This document shows, piece after piece, positions 63,875-64,000 of a stretch of DNA of 64,000 nt; within the stretch, counting starts at the first letter, position 1; the number at the start of each line of letters is the position of its first letter. Source of the stretch: Vibrio sp. NTOU-M3 (GTDB lineage: Bacteria > Pseudomonadota > Gammaproteobacteria > Enterobacterales > Vibrionaceae); contig NZ_CP162100.1 in assembly GCF_040869035.1 (NCBI RefSeq), positions 1,240,001 through 1,304,000 of the forward strand, written 5' to 3'. A program made the position numbers and the translations under genes. The notes under the pieces are model-generated. The model was not told the DNA's origin, did not search any database, and saw only the letters and a list, made by a program, of their open reading frames with translations.

Positions 63875-64000
63875 TCAAAAATTGAGCTTATTCAGCCAAT
63901 CTTGATGCTTTGTTCGCTCTTCTTGCTGCCATGTCAAATTCCAACTCCAATCATCAGGTCTTGGTGTGCAGTCAGAACATTTATCACAGTATTTTTGCTT
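63875..64000 (-). CDS. 3' end of a minus-strand gene leaving the window
   Basis: An open frame of 41 codons from the window edge to TGA at 63877-63875. It contains a Cys cluster 'YCDKCSDC' and the Trp-rich 'DDWSWNLTWQQEERTKHQDW', ending LNKLNF. It looks like a true C-terminus with a metal-binding Cys motif, but the rest lies outside the window. A hairpin follows its stop on the same strand. Confidence 0.6.
   Translation of the reverse strand, partial: KQKYCDKCSDCTPRPDDWSWNLTWQQEERTKHQDWLNKLNF

Overview
The window reads as a continuous, ordinary piece of a Vibrio chromosome (gammaproteobacterium, roughly 45% G+C by eye). The evidence is the varA/uvrY-uvrC-pgsA-tRNA block, efpL(yeiP), the yciU-type DNA mimic, polB, ihfA, pheS-pheT, a dmsABC respiratory operon, three c-di-GMP enzymes and many short Vibrio-type proteins. 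I see no prophage, integrase, transposase or CRISPR array. All species-level statements are from memory of gene families; no alignment was run.

Layout. 0-5 kb: a periplasmic binding protein fused operonically to a membrane diguanylate cyclase, an AT-rich gene-poor gap that ends in a strong terminator, a DJ-1/PfpI protein with a ribbon-helix-helix protein, and a Tag-like DNA glycosylase. 5-6.5 kb: a tiny lipoprotein, a DsbA paralogue and a Cys/His-rich secreted protein. 6.6-12.2 kb: an operon of a DUF2760 membrane/coiled protein and two divergent Hsp70-like proteins, preceded by a sequence matching a sigma-32 promoter. 12.4-15.1 kb: CHASE-GGDEF protein, DEDD exonuclease, TerB-like protein.

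15.2-25.7 kb is the most interesting region: a fructose-family PTS permease (EIIABC), a cytoplasmic NHL propeller, a phytanoyl-CoA-dioxygenase-family enzyme, a GntR/UTRA regulator, an unusual glycyl radical enzyme with its activase, a Gfo/Idh/MocA oxidoreductase and a class I mannose-6-phosphate isomerase. One 10-base operator core (TGTATTTACA) occurs in all three promoter regions of the cluster, and an FNR-like box lies upstream of the glycyl radical enzyme. This argues for one regulon handling one PTS-imported sugar or sugar derivative, probably feeding fructose-6-phosphate through ManA. The substrate and the reaction of the glycyl radical enzyme are not established by the sequence.

25.7-41.3 kb: PhoD-like phosphatase with a small partner, MipA/OmpV porin-like protein, dmsABC with chaperone and NapF-like ferredoxin, hrpA, a small outer-membrane barrel, and an SMP-30-like secreted propeller. 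41.7-52.8 kb: ihfA (detached from pheST), yciU-efpL, a nucleotidyltransferase, an EIIC-EAL fusion, polB, varA-uvrC-pgsA and four tRNAs (Cys, Gly, Leu, Gly). 52.8-59.4 kb: a PQQ-type sugar dehydrogenase, then a TetR regulator and the RND/LolA-like/outer-membrane-barrel operon it most probably controls, with four copies of TGACGNNNCGTCA (one of them with one mismatch) in the two promoter regions. 59.4-64 kb: a GNAT acetyltransferase, pheS-pheT, and the 3' end of a gene leaving the window.
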